Source of the DNA: Myxococcus flavus
GTDB lineage: Bacteria; Myxococcota; Myxococcia; Myxococcales; Myxococcaceae
Assembly: GCF_050038885.1 (NCBI RefSeq)
Contig: NZ_CP143624.1
Coordinates: 372,001-436,000, forward strand
DNA length: 64,000 nucleotides
Direction of reading: 5' to 3'
In this document: positions 62,939 through 64,000 of the stretch, piece by piece
How positions within the stretch are numbered: position 1 is the stretch's first letter
How the letters are laid out: each line of letters begins with the position of its first letter
The notes under the pieces: generated by a model
Told to the model about the DNA's origin: nothing
The model's database searches: none
What the model saw: the letters and a program-made list of their open reading frames with translations, nothing else
Translations under genes and position numbers: made by a program

Positions 62939-64000
62939 CCTCGGCGGGGAGGCTGGCCAGCAGCTCGCGGGCCTTCTCCACCTTCACGTGGCCCGCCTTC
63001 ACCAGCAGGTTGGCGATCTTCTCCACCCAGTCCCCCCGCGCACCCGCCGTCACCGCCACGCAGCGCGCGTGCATGGCCATGTGGCCCTTCTGGATGCCCA
63101 CGCTGCCCAGCGCCCGGAGCGCCGCGAAGTTCTGCGCCAGTCCCACCGCCGCGAACACCATGGACAGCTCGCGCACCGTGGAGGTCTGCATCAGCTTGAG
63201 CGCCATCTGCACGCCCGGGTGGATCTTGATGGGCCCGCCCACCGTGCCCAGCGCCATGGGCAGCTCGATGCGGCCCACCAGGTGTCCCTCCTCCAGGTAC
63301 CAGGTGGACAGCGGCCGGTACTGTCCGTTGCGGCACGCGAACGCGTGCGCGCCGGCCTCGATGGCGCGCCAGTCCTGCCCCGTGGCGATGGCCACCGCGT
63401 CGATGCCGTTCATCACGCCCTTGTTGTGCGTGGCCGCGCGGTACGGGTCCGCTTCCGCGAAGCGGCTGGCCTGGGCGATGCCCTCGGCAATCTCCTCGCC
63501 CGGCATCTCGAAGTCCGCCAGCAGCGGCACCGGGATGCGGCACATCGCGCGCGCCAGCCGGCGGTCCGCGAGGTTGGAGAGGATGCGCAGGTACACCTTG
63601 CCGCCGGTAATCTGCTCGATGAGCGGCGCCACGCCCTCCGCCATGGTGTTGATGAGGTTGGCCCCCATCGCCTCCTGGGCGTCGATGATGAGGTGGACGA
63701 TGAGCAGCGGCTCGCCGCGCGGGCCCTCGGGGGCCGGCAGCACGCGCACCTCGACGTCCTTCGCCCCGCCGCCACGCGCCACCATCGCCGGGTGGAAGCT
63801 GTTGGCCAGCGCGAGGATCTGCTCCTTGTGCGCCAGGATTCGCTCGGAGGCCACGGTCGGGTCGCCGTAGCGCGACACCTGCACCTGGCCAATCATCAGC
63901 GACGGGTCCGCCTCGCCAATGAAGCCGCCCGCCTCGCGGACAATCTTCGCCGCGAAGGACACCGCCGCCACCACGGACGGCTCCTCCACCGCCATGGGCA
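62907..64000 (-). CDS. mvaA: hydroxymethylglutaryl-CoA reductase, class II (5' end outside window)
   Basis: The visible part encodes more than 362 residues; VEEPSVVAAVSFAAK is an internal motif in class II HMG-CoA reductases, so the start lies beyond position 64000. Substrate and cofactor regions NTMAEGVAPLIEQIT and the C-terminal GHMAMHAR with the catalytic His are present. It supplies mevalonate to the kinases encoded downstream in the same operon. Confidence 0.94.
   Translation of the reverse strand, partial: PMAVEEPSVVAAVSFAAKIVREAGGFIGEADPSLMIGQVQVSRYGDPTVASERILAHKEQILALANSFHPAMVARGGGAKDVEVRVLPAPEGPRGEPLLIVHLIIDAQEAMGANLINTMAEGVAPLIEQITGGKVYLRILSNLADRRLARAMCRIPVPLLADFEMPGEEIAEGIAQASRFAEADPYRAATHNKGVMNGIDAVAIATGQDWRAIEAGAHAFACRNGQYRPLSTWYLEEGHLVGRIELPMALGTVGGPIKIHPGVQMALKLMQTSTVRELSMVFAAVGLAQNFAALRALGSVGIQKGHMAMHARCVAVTAGARGDWVEKIANLLVKAGHVKVEKARELLASLPAEDAAIATGTNV

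Overview
The window is high-GC DNA (close to 70% by eye) with strong G/C third-position bias and looks like a Myxococcus-type myxobacterial chromosome. Indicators are a Gram-negative envelope gene (lpxC) beside a mevalonate pathway operon, DUF4388 (PATAN) signalling proteins, CARDB and ELWxxDGT surface proteins, many lipoproteins, and an ECF sigma factor paired with a very large anti-sigma protein. Species assignment is inference from gene content only.

Layout. 0-8 kb: TauE/SafE permease, PLC-like protein, leucyl aminopeptidase pepA, a DUF4388 protein, a DsbA-type lipoprotein and lpxC. 8-18 kb: recombination and signalling genes: ruvB with a 491-aa partner, an MBL-fold protein, an ELWxxDGT lipoprotein, the yebC-ruvC-ruvA operon, and a degenerate receiver fused to DUF4388. 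18-26.5 kb: a seven-repeat CARDB protein, an unusual Fpg-like glycosylase, and the RNA repair system rtcB-rtcA with the divergent sigma-54 activator rtcR and a near-consensus -24/-12 promoter. 26.5-32.4 kb: M24 peptidase lipoprotein, then the most interesting locus: an ECF sigma gene overlapping a 995-aa protein that combines an anti-sigma zinc finger, one membrane span, a TPR-like region and a C-terminal CHAT (caspase-like) domain, followed by two tiny genes (62 and 76 aa). 32.6-36.4 kb: alpha/beta hydrolase with a divergent WYL regulator, EamA transporter, and a DTW-domain tRNA-modification gene. 36.5-40.6 kb: accessory patch with an immunity-like protein, lipoproteins, and a 1352-bp IS3-family element that has split a small Cys-rich lipoprotein gene and left a 3-bp target duplication. 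40.7-45 kb: DCC protein, DUF1648 protein, DsbD, SPFH/coiled-coil protein. 45.2-50.5 kb: iscS-iscU-iscA, an internal terminator, then hscB-hscA-fdx, followed by tRNA-Leu(CAG). 50.7-59 kb: LPG-synthase-like membrane protein with a phosphatase-superfamily partner, outer-membrane beta-barrel, cupredoxin-like lipoprotein, PLP decarboxylase. 59-64 kb: remnants (a GHMP-kinase tail fragment, a transposase tail), an orphan Imm40-like gene, then mvaA-mvk-mvaD-pmk, with mvaA running off the right edge.

Systems that work together: RtcR senses an RNA-damage signal and, with sigma-54, drives rtcBA; IscS/IscU/IscA/HscBA/Fdx build Fe-S clusters; the four mevalonate enzymes make isopentenyl diphosphate; the ECF sigma is probably held and released by its CHAT-containing anti-sigma protein. 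Starts were moved inward from the longest reading frame wherever a Shine-Dalgarno (SD) sequence, homology or an overlap with the upstream stop supported it.
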